DNA of 64,000 nt. It comes from a virus. A program made the position numbers and the translations under genes. The stretch is taken from IMG/VR virus record IMGVR_UViG_3300037882_000231, positions 1 through 64,000 of that record, one strand, 5' to 3'. Shown in pieces: positions 39,817 to 49,343 of the stretch. The notes beneath the pieces are model-generated. The model was not told where the DNA came from, did not search any database, and was given only the letters and a program-made list of their open reading frames with translations. Within the stretch, counting starts at the first letter, position 1. Each line of letters begins with the position of its first letter.

Positions 39817-42800
39817 CTGCGACCGACCCTCTTCTGAGCGCTATCAATGCGCTTGAATACCTCGTCGGCAACCTCGCTGGCGCTTTGTCCTGGCTGCTGG
39901 TGAATATCAATCTTGAACGAGTGAGTGCTCTGGTCGATGTTACTTGCCTTGTGGTCCATGTCTTTAATTATACCAGGAACGCTACGGATTCCCTGAATTC
40001 CATCTTCTAGGGCCGAGGCGACAGGTGCCCTAAGCACGGCTTCCTGCTTGTGGAGGTTGGCAAGGGTGTTATCCTTTAGGACTGTTCCACCCTTCTTTAG
40101 TTGCAGCGCGCGAGCATTTAGATCCTCAGTCCATCCCTGGAACCTAAGCGAACCTCCATATGAATTCATTGGCCTGGTTCCGACCTTTCCAAGTCCAGCC
40201 GCGTCAGTTGAACGCACCTTTCCGTTTCCAACATACATCGCAACGTGACCATACCCCTGTGATCCACCGGTCCAGAAAACAGGAGCACCAATCTTTGGAT
40301 TAGCGTTACGGTGTTTCTTTGTTGAATTCTCCCATGCAACCGCAGCGGAACCATAAAGACCTGGAACGTTCCACCATTCACGAACCTGGCGCAAACAGTA
40401 TCCAACCTCGTTTGTGAAGTCAGACATAGCGCGTGCAACCGCAGCCTGAGCCTGTGGGCTTACACCAGTCATATCAATGCCGGACCAGTCAGGTGCCACA
40501 CCTGGCATACCAACATTTCCTGCTACACCACTTGGTACACCGTACTTTTCCTTAGCCTTCTTTGGGAAGTATTCATCATGAGCGAACTTAAGGACCTTCT
40601 CCGTCAACTTACCGCGAACCTTCTCACCGAGAATTGCGCCTAGTCCGCTAGGAGATCCCTTTCCTTCGTCGTGTGGGCTAACGTTTCCATAGTTGACACT
40701 GTTTAGGAAATCCTTTCCGTACTTCTGAACAGCCTGTCGCCTAACAACAAACTCACCGGACTGTAGTGTTGTTGGAACTTCGTCTGTTCTGAATCCGCCA
40801 CTTCTGGTTCCGTCAGGCGATACCATTCCACCAGTGTGAAGAGTTCCTGGTCGTCCACCTGGATAGGCGGGGAGAGTAGACTTGTTTGGAGTTGGTGCGA
40901 CACCCCTTCCACCTACTCTAGTTTCTGGGTTATCTGCATACCACTTAGCAGTCCTGCGAGCAGCCTCATTCTCGATTCCAAGGACATTCAAAACATCTGC
41001 CCATGCATCAAGGAGTTGTGAAGTAATGTTTCTCTTAAACTCCGCTGTCTTCGCTGGGCCCCAGCCCAACTTGTTAGCAAGGTCGGTAACAATAATGTCC
41101 GTGCTCTTTCTCAACTTTTCCTGGGAAAGTTTACCAGCAGCCGCCTGCCTATCAAGTTCAGCAATTTGTGCATCGGCCGTTGCAACAGCATCATCACGAG
41201 CCTTTACCTCACGGTCGTACTGTGCCTGACGCATCTTCTTTTGACCGGCGATGTAACTTTCCTTCTGCTCCCTGAATGACTCCATCGCCTCCTGCCTGCG
41301 CTCCTGAGCCTTCTGGAAGGCCTTGTCTTCCGCTTCGCCAACCTTGTTAATGGCATCGATCTTATCCTGCTGCTTATCAATCTCAGCCTGAATTCCATCG
41401 ATAACCTTTTGCTTAGCCGCAACCTTCTTGTCGTACTCCTTATCAATGGCATCACCAGTCTGCTCGTACTGGTAATCCTCCTGCTCCTGGCTCTGCTGAT
41501 TACCAAGCCTTAGAGCGCCAACAACGTCACCGCTAGATACGGCCTCCTGGTACTCTGCCTCCAACTGGTTCTGAGACTTGAAGAAGTCAGAAGCCTTTTT
41601 GGCGTCCTCAAGAGCCTTCTTCTTTGCGTCGCGCTCCTTCTCGATCTTGTCGATTGTATCCTCGACCTTATCGATCTCCTTTTGCTTAGCGTCAATTGAC
41701 TCTTCGATCTTGTCAATCTCGGCCTCGCGCGCTTCCTTAGCGGCCTCGGCAGCCTTCTGTGCAGCCTTGTCTGCCTTCTCCATTCCCTTGAGACGGGCGT
41801 CATAATTCTTTGCAGCGCGATCCTCAAGTGGCTCGATCTTCGTCTGCTCCTTGATGTACGACTGTGCAGCATTGGTCGCCTGATCGAATATCGAGAACTG
41901 TTCAGTTAGCGCAACAGTCTCACGAACAGTCAAGTTGATAAGAATATCTCTAGGGAGAATATTCAACTTTCCTAGCATACTATCTAAGAGTGACTCAGCG
42001 TCCTTACCAGATGCCTGAAAATCTTCAAACGATCCAAGGGCGTCACCAAGTCCTGGTGAAATTTGGTTAACCTGATCAACCAGGATGCCCCACGACTGCA
42101 CGTTAAATCCACCAGCGTCAACGGCGTCGGCAACGCTAGAGAGTTGATCTGCAAACGTTTTAACAATAACGCCAGTATCGCCAGTTCCAAGGGCCCCCTC
42201 AATTGCTGGTCCAAACTGATTAGCAAAATCCTTTGCCAATGAATTCATATCACTCTGAGCAATGAGATCGCTTCCACCTGGCAAGTCCTTGCGGAACTTC
42301 ATTAGGTCCTTCTTGGCATTAATCTCGGCAACCCTTGCGTCTAACGTATCTTGAAGTGACTGCTTACCTCTTTCCTGTACGGCAGCCCACTGATCAGCAA
42401 CATCTGCCTCCTGAGAGATAATCTTGAATAGCATATCAAGTTCAGCCTGCTTGGTCTTTCGCTCTTCGCCTTCATAGAGAGCGTTAACAACACCGGTCTG
42501 CTGCCTGTAAGAGTTCTCAAATACCTTAATTCTTTCATTCCCTGGGGCCGCTGCCTTTACGTTCTCAGTAATATCCTTAGCGTCCTGAGAGTTATCGTAG
42601 GCTTGCTGAGCCTTATTACGCATCGCAGGGTCCTTAGTTCCCTCTGGGTCTGCAACGGCATCCTTGAACTCTCTTGGCTTGATGCCAATCATTCCCCACT
42701 TTGTCTCTCTAGACTTAGCGTCGCGCTCCGCTTCCTTACGATTCTTATCCCACAACTTATAAATTCCCCAAATTGCCAATCCTGCACCGGCAAGTCCGAG

Positions 42801-45800
42801 CATTAATGGAGCATTTGGTAGAAGCATTGACCCTAGAGAGGCGACACCACCCTTGAATGACTTAATTCCCTCGGCAAGCCCACCGGCCCTCATCATTCTA
42901 GTGGAGACTATCGTCTGAGCAGCAAACAACTGCACAGCAGCACGGGCATTGCCAAGGTGCTTACCAAACTGTGTCATTGCACTAGCAGCGGGGCCAGCAG
43001 CCATAGCAATCATACTTACCGCTGTGAGAGACATACCGAGTTGACTGGCCGTCTCGTTTCCAGTAAGCATTCCAACACCCATAGCGCCCATACCGGCAGA
43101 CATTGTTCTACCCTCTGCCTTATTAAAGAACGTTCCAGCCTTCGATGATGTTCCACCCGCTGACTCCTGAACGTTAGCAGCAACCTCAACATCCGCTGCG
43201 GTAAGAAGTCTCCTAGACGCGTCCTTAATGGTGTCGGCAGATGTTAGTTGCTGCGCCGCTGCGCGCGCTGCCTGTTCAGATGCAGTGATAGACTTCTGTG
43301 CGGCGCGCTCCTGAGTAATTGCGGCACGCGCCTGAGCCTTGGCTGCCTCCATCTCTACTCTAGCCGCCTGAATTTCAGTAGCAACGTCCTTGCCCATTGC
43401 GGCAACAATTGGAGCAAGTGACGCCCTTAACTGTGTCGCCATCGTTCCGCTCTGCCCCTTCAAGGCATTCTGAATTGCCGAAACATAAGCAGCACTGTTG
43501 CCCTTTAGATCACCGGTCGCTCTGCGCTCCATGATTGGCGCAAGTGTCTTTGACAAAGCAGAGTTGCTCTTGGAGACAAAACTATTAATACTTTTTGTCA
43601 TCGAAGTCATTCCACTTGAAACGACCTTCTTTGACGCAGCAGACTCAGCCTCCAAAATACCAAGTCTCTCCTTTGCCGCCCTGTACCTCTCTTTAGACTC
43701 TGCAACGGCTGCATCTTTTTCCAGCCTAGCCTTTTCTCTAAGTTCGCCAGTCGAGTCCTGAATGTCAAGTTCCGCCGCCTCCCTTAGAAGTGAGAGATCT
43801 GAGATCAACTGCTCAATGGGCTTTCCGGTTGATGCGCTCACTCTTGCCAACTCATCCATTTTCTGGAGCAAGCCAGTCAGGGATGCGTCGTACCTTGACT
43901 TAATCTCTGGGTCTGCCAAAAAGTCCTGTGTCTTAGCACTCTTTCCAAGAGTCCTAAATCCTGTTTCATTTCCAGTGTTTTGCGCCACGGCTGCCATTCC
44001 AGCAATTGCTAGATTCGCTCCCGGATTATTAGACCATACCTGACCAGGATTTTGCATGACGCCACCGTTCCTAGCGCTATTTGGAAGTTCCGCTTCATAC
44101 ATTTGTGGAACATACCCTCTATCTGGTGTTCCTGCGCGCCTCTTCCAATCTGCTTCGGGAATGCTGTGGCTAGCAACGAGCCCAGCCTCTGGCGAACCAA
44201 ACCTTCCACCTGTTGCAGAGTAAAGAGCGGCGGAATACTTGTAAGTTCCAGAACTACCCCTGCCGCTACCAGTTGACTTGCCCTGTAGGTCCTGATTAAT
44301 CCTATCAAGGTCTTCCCTGTTTACATACTTTGGATCTATAGAGGCGAGGACAAATGTTCTCATCTTGTCCGCTATCTGACGGCCTGTCTGACTATCCCCA
44401 ATCTCACGAATTACTCCCTCGTGAATCATATCCCCTACGGCCCTAAAGTCGTCTGGCGTTATTGCATCATACATAGCAGGAGCGACTTGTGCTCCGATCC
44501 TATCCATCATTTCACCAAATTGAGGGAACTGGGTTTCTACATTCGCTCTTAGTGACTCAACCGTTCCAGTACTTCTGAAATCAACGTAATCTCTGGCTAG
44601 AGTGGGGTCAGCGGCGATAACTGCATTTGAACTCTTTTCTGTCGCCTCGGCCCACGCGGCACTAGAAAGGCCATTCGCTGCCGCTCCGTAAGGAAGTGAC
44701 GCTCCCTTAGTTCCAGGGATCGATGCGCTCATTTGAGCGCCAGTCATAGCCTTCGCTCCATTCGCAACCGCTGCCTGAGCGCCAGCCAATTCCTTAAGTT
44801 CTAGAACCTGCTTCTCTAGAAGTGCATTGATTTCCTTGAGCGCAGCAGCCTCATCGAACTGTGCGTTAACAAGGTTCTCCATTGCAACAGTAGCGGCCAT
44901 AGAGTCCTGTGTAAGCATAGAGAACATTCCACCGCCGCGTCCACGAAGCATCGCCCAGCCCTTCTTCAACTGACCAATGAAGTTACCAAAAACACCGAGG
45001 ATCATTAGGAATGGACCAATCAATGCGGCAACGCCAGCAAGCCCACCAAGGAGCCCCTTGATTGGGTCTGGCAACTGCTCAAAGATTTCAAGGACAGATG
45101 ATGCCGTCTTTAGAACAAGGGTGAAGACCTTAGTGATGGCCTCACCAATTGGAATAAGGTTTGCCTTAAATGACTCTACCGCGCGCTGCCACTTCATGCT
45201 AGTGGACTCAGTCAGACGGCCCATTTCTCGATCAGAGTTAGCCTTTAGGTCAGCAGCGCTTGCTCCCATAAGGTCGAACACTTGCATCGTCTGACTACCC
45301 TTCTTTCCAAGGTTGTCAAACAGTGCAGAGATACGAGCGAACTGGTACTTACCGAAGATTTCTTCAATCAACTTAGCGCGAGAGAAATCATCTAGCCCGT
45401 CCAAAGCCTTCTTGAATTCCATAAGAGTTGGAATGAGTTCGCCCTTGTTGCCCTCAACAATTCCAACCAGGTCGATGCCCATTTCCTTAGCGACCTTAGA
45501 GGCCTGCTTGCTTGGGTTAATCATAGATGCCAGACCGGACTTGATGGCGTTCGCGCCTTCGGCTGCGTCAATTCCACCTTCCTTCATGGCTGTCATCATA
45601 AGAGCCAGATCCTTTACGTCTCCACCAAGTGACCTAACAACCGGGCCAGCCTTTGGAATTGCAATGGTGAGGTCCTGTAGGCTTGTTGAGGTCTGGTTTT
45701 CAACCGCGTTGAGAAAGTCGATTGATCCAGCCAAATCCTCATTGCTGATCTTGAAAGCATTCTGTAGAGAAAGCGTGGCTTCCATCGCTTGCTGGCGGTC

Positions 45801-46676
45801 AACTTCACCCAGCACCGAGAGCCTCATCGCTTCCTTAGTGGAAATTAGAAGGTCTTCACCTTCCTTACCGGTGGCTGCAACCTCAGCAGCGAGCCCAGCA
45901 GTCTCCTTCATCGAGACGCCCCACTCTGCCGCTAGTTCCTTTCCTAGCCCCTTTACGCTGTCCTTGATCTGAGTAATTTCCTGGTCGGTGGCTCCTTCAA
46001 TTCCGGCACCATAAACCTTACCCAGGCGAGTCATTTCCTTATCTACTTCAAGGAATACGTTCTTCGCTGCGGCACCGAACATAAGCATAGGAATTGTAAG
46101 ACCAACCATGATCTGACGACCGGCCCACTGTGTATTCTTACCCCAGTTAATGGTTGATTCAGCATTCTGTGCTAGAACCCTGTTGTAGATCTTCATTTCC
46201 TGCCTTGCTACGGCAGTCTTTGTTGCAGCATCCTGCATGTTAACACCTAGCGGTGTTGAAACCCTAGCCTGGTCCTTACCCTGTGAGTCCTTGTAGAAGG
46301 ACACAACGGACCTAGACATACGAACCTGCTCCTTAGCAAGTTCGGTAATCTCCATTCGACTACCAGAAACATTACGCTTGTAGTCCTTAATAAGTTGTGA
46401 CTGCCTAGCCATGGAGAGATTGTTCTTCTCGATGGCCTTACCCAACTGTACCGCACCAGTCTCCATAGAGACAACTCCGGTAGACCACATATTCATGGCC
46501 TTTAGATCACGGGTAAGCCCAGAGTTCATCTGTGCTAGTGAAGAAGTCTTAGCAGCATTCTGAGATGCAAGAATTGCCTCGTTGAGAGACGTAATCTGCC
46601 TACGAAGCCTAAGTGTTGCTGCGGCATAACCACTTGTATCTGCCGAATACTCAATTAATACTCTATGCTTCTCCAT
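39813..46676 (-). CDS. Tape measure protein with CHAP-like hydrolase domain
   Basis: 2287 residues from ATG 46676, preceded by GAGGTGATTG. Residues about 205-400 match the TP901-type tape-measure core (LAAEVAATGKEGEDLL, LGGDVKDLALMM). A stretch near 1350-1370 is hydrophobic, and a long coiled coil of Lys/Glu heptads spans about 1625-1770. Near the C-terminus a CHAP/NlpC-like domain shows GYCLRQVREWW (Cys about 2092) and GYGHVAMYVG (His about 2142). It sets tail length, and the hydrolase may open peptidoglycan during DNA entry. If other rules hold, tail length should be near 340 nm (0.15 nm per residue). Confidence 0.93.
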   Translation of the reverse strand: MEKHRVLIEYSADTSGYAAATLRLRRQITSLNEAILASQNAAKTSSLAQMNSGLTRDLKAMNMWSTGVVSMETGAVQLGKAIEKNNLSMARQSQLIKDYKRNVSGSRMEITELAKEQVRMSRSVVSFYKDSQGKDQARVSTPLGVNMQDAATKTAVARQEMKIYNRVLAQNAESTINWGKNTQWAGRQIMVGLTIPMLMFGAAAKNVFLEVDKEMTRLGKVYGAGIEGATDQEITQIKDSVKGLGKELAAEWGVSMKETAGLAAEVAATGKEGEDLLISTKEAMRLSVLGEVDRQQAMEATLSLQNAFKISNEDLAGSIDFLNAVENQTSTSLQDLTIAIPKAGPVVRSLGGDVKDLALMMTAMKEGGIDAAEGANAIKSGLASMINPSKQASKVAKEMGIDLVGIVEGNKGELIPTLMEFKKALDGLDDFSRAKLIEEIFGKYQFARISALFDNLGKKGSQTMQVFDLMGASAADLKANSDREMGRLTESTSMKWQRAVESFKANLIPIGEAITKVFTLVLKTASSVLEIFEQLPDPIKGLLGGLAGVAALIGPFLMILGVFGNFIGQLKKGWAMLRGRGGGMFSMLTQDSMAATVAMENLVNAQFDEAAALKEINALLEKQVLELKELAGAQAAVANGAKAMTGAQMSASIPGTKGASLPYGAAANGLSSAAWAEATEKSSNAVIAADPTLARDYVDFRSTGTVESLRANVETQFPQFGEMMDRIGAQVAPAMYDAITPDDFRAVGDMIHEGVIREIGDSQTGRQIADKMRTFVLASIDPKYVNREDLDRINQDLQGKSTGSGRGSSGTYKYSAALYSATGGRFGSPEAGLVASHSIPEADWKRRAGTPDRGYVPQMYEAELPNSARNGGVMQNPGQVWSNNPGANLAIAGMAAVAQNTGNETGFRTLGKSAKTQDFLADPEIKSRYDASLTGLLQKMDELARVSASTGKPIEQLISDLSLLREAAELDIQDSTGELREKARLEKDAAVAESKERYRAAKERLGILEAESAASKKVVSSGMTSMTKSINSFVSKSNSALSKTLAPIMERRATGDLKGNSAAYVSAIQNALKGQSGTMATQLRASLAPIVAAMGKDVATEIQAARVEMEAAKAQARAAITQERAAQKSITASEQAARAAAQQLTSADTIKDASRRLLTAADVEVAANVQESAGGTSSKAGTFFNKAEGRTMSAGMGAMGVGMLTGNETASQLGMSLTAVSMIAMAAGPAASAMTQFGKHLGNARAAVQLFAAQTIVSTRMMRAGGLAEGIKSFKGGVASLGSMLLPNAPLMLGLAGAGLAIWGIYKLWDKNRKEAERDAKSRETKWGMIGIKPREFKDAVADPEGTKDPAMRNKAQQAYDNSQDAKDITENVKAAAPGNERIKVFENSYRQQTGVVNALYEGEERKTKQAELDMLFKIISQEADVADQWAAVQERGKQSLQDTLDARVAEINAKKDLMKFRKDLPGGSDLIAQSDMNSLAKDFANQFGPAIEGALGTGDTGVIVKTFADQLSSVADAVDAGGFNVQSWGILVDQVNQISPGLGDALGSFEDFQASGKDAESLLDSMLGKLNILPRDILINLTVRETVALTEQFSIFDQATNAAQSYIKEQTKIEPLEDRAAKNYDARLKGMEKADKAAQKAAEAAKEAREAEIDKIEESIDAKQKEIDKVEDTIDKIEKERDAKKKALEDAKKASDFFKSQNQLEAEYQEAVSSGDVVGALRLGNQQSQEQEDYQYEQTGDAIDKEYDKKVAAKQKVIDGIQAEIDKQQDKIDAINKVGEAEDKAFQKAQERRQEAMESFREQKESYIAGQKKMRQAQYDREVKARDDAVATADAQIAELDRQAAAGKLSQEKLRKSTDIIVTDLANKLGWGPAKTAEFKRNITSQLLDAWADVLNVLGIENEAARRTAKWYADNPETRVGGRGVAPTPNKSTLPAYPGGRPGTLHTGGMVSPDGTRSGGFRTDEVPTTLQSGEFVVRRQAVQKYGKDFLNSVNYGNVSPHDEGKGSPSGLGAILGEKVRGKLTEKVLKFAHDEYFPKKAKEKYGVPSGVAGNVGMPGVAPDWSGIDMTGVSPQAQAAVARAMSDFTNEVGYCLRQVREWWNVPGLYGSAAVAWENSTKKHRNANPKIGAPVFWTGGSQGYGHVAMYVGNGKVRSTDAAGLGKVGTRPMNSYGGSLRFQGWTEDLNARALQLKKGGTVLKDNTLANLHKQEAVLRAPVASALEDGIQGIRSVPGIIKDMDHKASNIDQSTHSFKIDIHQQPGQSASEVADEVFKRIDSAQKRVGRR

Positions 46677-47318
46677 CAATCACCTCGTAACGAATGCCCC
46701 TTACCGCGAGTCTCTCTGGCTCGTCCATTCCTTCGGTATTAGCCGCGCTAGCCTGATGCCAAATTTCAGCAAACTGCTTTTCGGTTTCTTCCTTAGTTGA
46801 ACTGCCCGAGCCAAGATCAATACCCTGGATCGCTGCGTGGAACTTCTGTTCTCTCTCCTCCTTCCTGCGTATTGCATCTAGTGTGGCGGTAAGTTCGTCT
46901 AGCGAAAGTGTATCTTCCAATTCCTCAAAATTCTTCCAGTGACCTAGAAGAAACACTTCGCCTTCTAACTCCGTCAGGTCGATGTCGCTCCATTTTGTGC
47001 GGCTTGTACTGCCGCCGCTACTACTAAATTTTCGTCATCGAAGTCGATTCCGGTACAGACGAAAATAATTCGCTTTGCAGAAGGAGTGTCCAGATTGTCC
47101 TCAAGCGCATAGCCCTCTTCCAACTGGTTGCCAATGCAGATAACTACCAGCCCGACGATGAAATCCATTCCTGAGTTAATCGTCTCAGGGGCTTCGGTGG
47201 ACTCGTTCTCAAGGTAGGCCATAGCCTCCTTCATCTTTGTGATCGAAAGCGAGCGGGCGACAACTACTTTCCCGTCGTGAAGTTCGATTTCTTCCTTAGT
47301 TGCTACTGTCTTTGCCAT
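46663..47318 (-). CDS. Tail assembly chaperone, -1 frameshift product (GT-type)
   Basis: Predicted 218 residues: 98 codons in the first frame, slip at 47025-47031, then 120 codons in the -1 frame. The downstream frame is open from the slip site onward and contributes DIDLTELEGEVFLLGHWKNF and a charged helical tail (LDAIRRKEEREQKF). Long-tailed phages make two chaperones from one start this way, and the pair folds the tape measure, which follows at once. The stop overlaps the tape-measure start. Seen in sequence: open frames and slippery heptamer; frameshifting itself is inferred. Confidence 0.85.
46974..47318 (-). CDS. Tail assembly chaperone, short form (G-type)
   Basis: 114 residues from the second of two adjacent ATGs (47318), with GAAAGG placed 6 nt upstream. 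Reads VATKEEIELHDGKVVVARSL at the front with helices behind (TKMKEAMAYLENES), the look of gpG-type chaperones. It ends in TGA at 46974, past the slip site. Expected as the main product; the fusion is the minor one. Confidence 0.85.
   Translation of the reverse strand: MAKTVATKEEIELHDGKVVVARSLSITKMKEAMAYLENESTEAPETINSGMDFIVGLVVICIGNQLEEGYALEDNLDTPSAKRIIFVCTGIDFDDENLVVAAAVQAAQNGATST
47025..47031 (-). promoter_or_regulatory. Slippery heptamer AAATTTA for -1 frameshift
   Basis: In the chaperone frame the codons are GAA AAT TTA, so A-AAT-TTA fits the X-XXY-YYZ rule exactly. Both tRNAs can re-pair one base back (AAA, TTT). The -1 frame has no stop from here to 46663. Confidence 0.85.
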
Positions 47319-47344
47319 CATTTTCCTTTCGTTCGGCTTATCTC

Positions 47345-47353
47345 ATTATAGCA
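47345..47353 (-). promoter_or_regulatory. Extended -10 promoter before the tail chaperone
   Basis: TGC-TATAAT, no TTGACA, lying between the terminator at 47372-47399 and the chaperone start. It would restart transcription for the chaperone and tape measure. Confidence 0.6.
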
Positions 47354-47371
47354 TCAAAAGGGGCAAAAGAA

Positions 47372-47399
47372 CAGTGGGGAGGCCTAAGCCTCCCCACTG
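47372..47399 (-). terminator. Terminator after the tail-tube genes
   Basis: Perfect 12-bp stem CAGTGGGGAGGC/GCCTCCCCACTG with a 4-nt TTAG loop on the transcribed strand, followed by TTCTTTTG. It lies 21 bases after the stop of the second tail-tube gene, which is expected to be heavily transcribed. Confidence 0.85.
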
Positions 47400-47420
47400 C
47401 CAATCACCCTCCTTTTCAGA

Positions 47421-48074
47421 TTAGGTGTAAAGCCTGTCTGCAATCTTCATATAGGTGCTACCAGCGGGTAGGCAACGGAATGTTACCGGGAATGCGGTAA
47501 CCTCGTTCCTCTTAACTGAAACCCCTACGGACTCAACAGAGATAGCCCTGAATACTTCAAAGACCCTCTCGGACCTTAGTGTTGCGTGACGAGGACCGTT
47601 AGCAACGGCCACAATTCCACGCTCAGAGGGGAACTCTCCTAGAGAACCTCCCCTAATGCCCAAAACCTTAGTTTCGCCAGCGGCATCATAGCCTGACGTT
47701 GCATCTACTGTACTGTCGGCCTGACCGATAGCACGAGCAAGGTTCACTAGTGTGCCCTCAGCGAGTGTCGTTCCAAACGACACCTTCTGAGAAGTCTTAA
47801 AGAGAATAGCCGAGTCTAGCAACTGGTCTACCTCAACGTCTGAATATTCTGGCTCAATGCTCAGGTCGATACCGTCTGTGGTGAATCCAATTTCAGTGTA
47901 ATTCTTCTGAACGCCCTTTCCGGCAACGCCAGCGACACTCTGTGCGTTCGATACTGAATCAGCACCACCAACGGTGTATGTGGCTGCATCACCAATGAAC
48001 GCTGTATCATCGCTACTTGCGGCACCGATGAAAACCTTAGCACCACCAACGATAATGTTCTTTACTTCTGCCAT
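47421..48074 (-). CDS. Tail tube protein, second copy
   Basis: 217 residues, paralogous to the gene upstream: both are 217 long and share DVEVDQLLDSA-LFKTSQ, GGSLG--P-ER-, SVE-V---VKRNE and FPVTFRCLP at the same places. The family is the major tail tube (phage tail tube) type by position before the chaperones and by the beta-barrel pattern. Strong start AAAGGAGGTAAACAAG. Which copy builds the tube, or whether both mix, cannot be told from sequence. Confidence 0.82.
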   Translation of the reverse strand: MAEVKNIIVGGAKVFIGAASSDDTAFIGDAATYTVGGADSVSNAQSVAGVAGKGVQKNYTEIGFTTDGIDLSIEPEYSDVEVDQLLDSAILFKTSQKVSFGTTLAEGTLVNLARAIGQADSTVDATSGYDAAGETKVLGIRGGSLGEFPSERGIVAVANGPRHATLRSERVFEVFRAISVESVGVSVKRNEVTAFPVTFRCLPAGSTYMKIADRLYT

Positions 48075-48114
48075 ATCTTGTTTACCTCCTTTCCTTAGTT
48101 AGATTTATTGGCTA

Positions 48115-48768
48115 TCACGCCGTTCCGTAAAGCCTGTCAACTACCCTACCGTACTCCATGTCTGTATCAGCGGAGTCTGGAAGGCAGCGGAATGTTACGG
48201 GGAACATTGTTGCCTCGTTACGCTTAACACCTGTTGCCACCGCCTCAACGGAGATAACTCGTGGGTGGTAGTAAATCCTTTCCGACTTTAGGTTGCCAGA
48301 TGCCTGACGAGGCGCTGGGCCAACTGCGACGAAGGACCTTTCTAGAGGGGCTGCACCTAGAGATCCACCCTCAATCTTAAGAATTGAAGAGTCTCCCGCT
48401 GATGCATAAGTTCCAGTAATTGTGGTCGCTGCCTGACCAAGCGTAAATGCTAGGTTTCCGAGCGTAGCCTCCGTGAAGGAAGTCGAGATCGTAACCCTCT
48501 GCGAGGTCTTGAAGAGAGCAGCGGAGTCGAGCAACTGGTCAACCTCAACGTCAAGGTAGTCAGGCTCAAAGGATACGTCTAGTCCCTCTGAGGTGTAACC
48601 AACACTTGCGTAGTTGGCGTTTCCTGTTCCTCCGACCGTGCTTGTGGTGATGTTTCCTGTCGCAGTCACACTTGTTGTTGCAGTTGGTGTGGCTGGAAAG
48701 TCTCCACCCTTGTCGCCAAGGTATACCTCAGCGGCACCCTGGATGATGTTTTCTACTGTCTGTGCCAT
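48115..48768 (-). CDS. Tail tube protein, first copy
   Basis: 217 residues. Same signature stretches as the copy downstream but with a different N-terminal 60 residues (Thr-rich: PTATTSVTATGNITTSTVGG) and ending VVDRLYGTA. Probably the main tail tube or a tube-cap variant. Leader about 45 nt. The preceding gap (48769-48839) holds a -10-like box. Confidence 0.82.
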   Translation of the reverse strand: MAQTVENIIQGAAEVYLGDKGGDFPATPTATTSVTATGNITTSTVGGTGNANYASVGYTSEGLDVSFEPDYLDVEVDQLLDSAALFKTSQRVTISTSFTEATLGNLAFTLGQAATTITGTYASAGDSSILKIEGGSLGAAPLERSFVAVGPAPRQASGNLKSERIYYHPRVISVEAVATGVKRNEATMFPVTFRCLPDSADTDMEYGRVVDRLYGTA

Positions 48769-48821
48769 ATTTGTTTTTCACCTACCTTTCGTTTTTGGTT
48801 TTGGTAGATCGCTTCACCCCT

Positions 48822-48830
48822 ATGTTATCA
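48822..48830 (-). promoter_or_regulatory. Possible extended -10 promoter for the tail-tube genes
   Basis: TGA-TAACAT in the 71-base gap before the tail-tube genes, with no TTGACA. Weakest match in the late set. A CCCC...GGGG inverted repeat spans it. Confidence 0.45.
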
Positions 48831-48839
48831 CAAAGGGGA

Positions 48840-49343
48840 TTAGGAGAACCTACCGTGGGCGTCCAAATTGCGTACATATTTGACCTCAATAATCATATCG
48901 AAGGCCAGCCTGCCGGTTTGTGAACGCTCGGCATTGATCCACCTATTCTCTACCACGGTTACATTCAAGTATCCGAAATCTGATGTTGTTGTCTCATTTA
49001 GGTCCCTGGCCGAATCGTCCTGCCTGCGGAATAGGTCGTACATTAGGTTTCTTAGAGCCCTGGCAGTCTTAAAGTCCTCACACCATACCGTAAATAGTAC
49101 CTGCTCACAGGTAATGTACCATAGGCCAGCAGGTACCGGCTTTCCGACAATATCGTAAGTAATAAATGGCTTACCGGCGACCTTATCAACGAACTCTGGT
49201 TGCTGCTGGACTGGAATAATTGGGTTTAGATTTCCCATACCGGGAACAGCATAGTCGCTGGCCTGGACAATCCCGGCCTCCTGAATCTCCTCCCAAAGCC
49301 ACTTTCTTAGATCATCAGTTGGGCTAATGTCGTAAAGACTCAT
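48840..49343 (-). CDS. Tail terminator / tail completion protein
   Basis: 167 residues, last gene before the tube and fourth after the connector; this order and the strand-rich pattern with RTSDFGYLNVTVVENRW-type and RLAFDMIIEVKYV strands match tail terminators of siphoviruses. They cap the tube end and join it to the neck. ATGA overlap with the upstream gene. Confidence 0.68.
   Translation of the reverse strand: MSLYDISPTDDLRKWLWEEIQEAGIVQASDYAVPGMGNLNPIIPVQQQPEFVDKVAGKPFITYDIVGKPVPAGLWYITCEQVLFTVWCEDFKTARALRNLMYDLFRRQDDSARDLNETTTSDFGYLNVTVVENRWINAERSQTGRLAFDMIIEVKYVRNLDAHGRFS

Noticed and set aside
39955-39975. TGG-TATAAT inside the tape measure gene
   Set aside because: It is coding sequence with the codons for Val-Pro-Gly-Ile-Ile-Lys and no gene start or terminator nearby.
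45313-45972. Plus-strand frame of 219 codons
   Set aside because: Antisense shadow of the tape measure gene; all genes in the window are on the minus strand.
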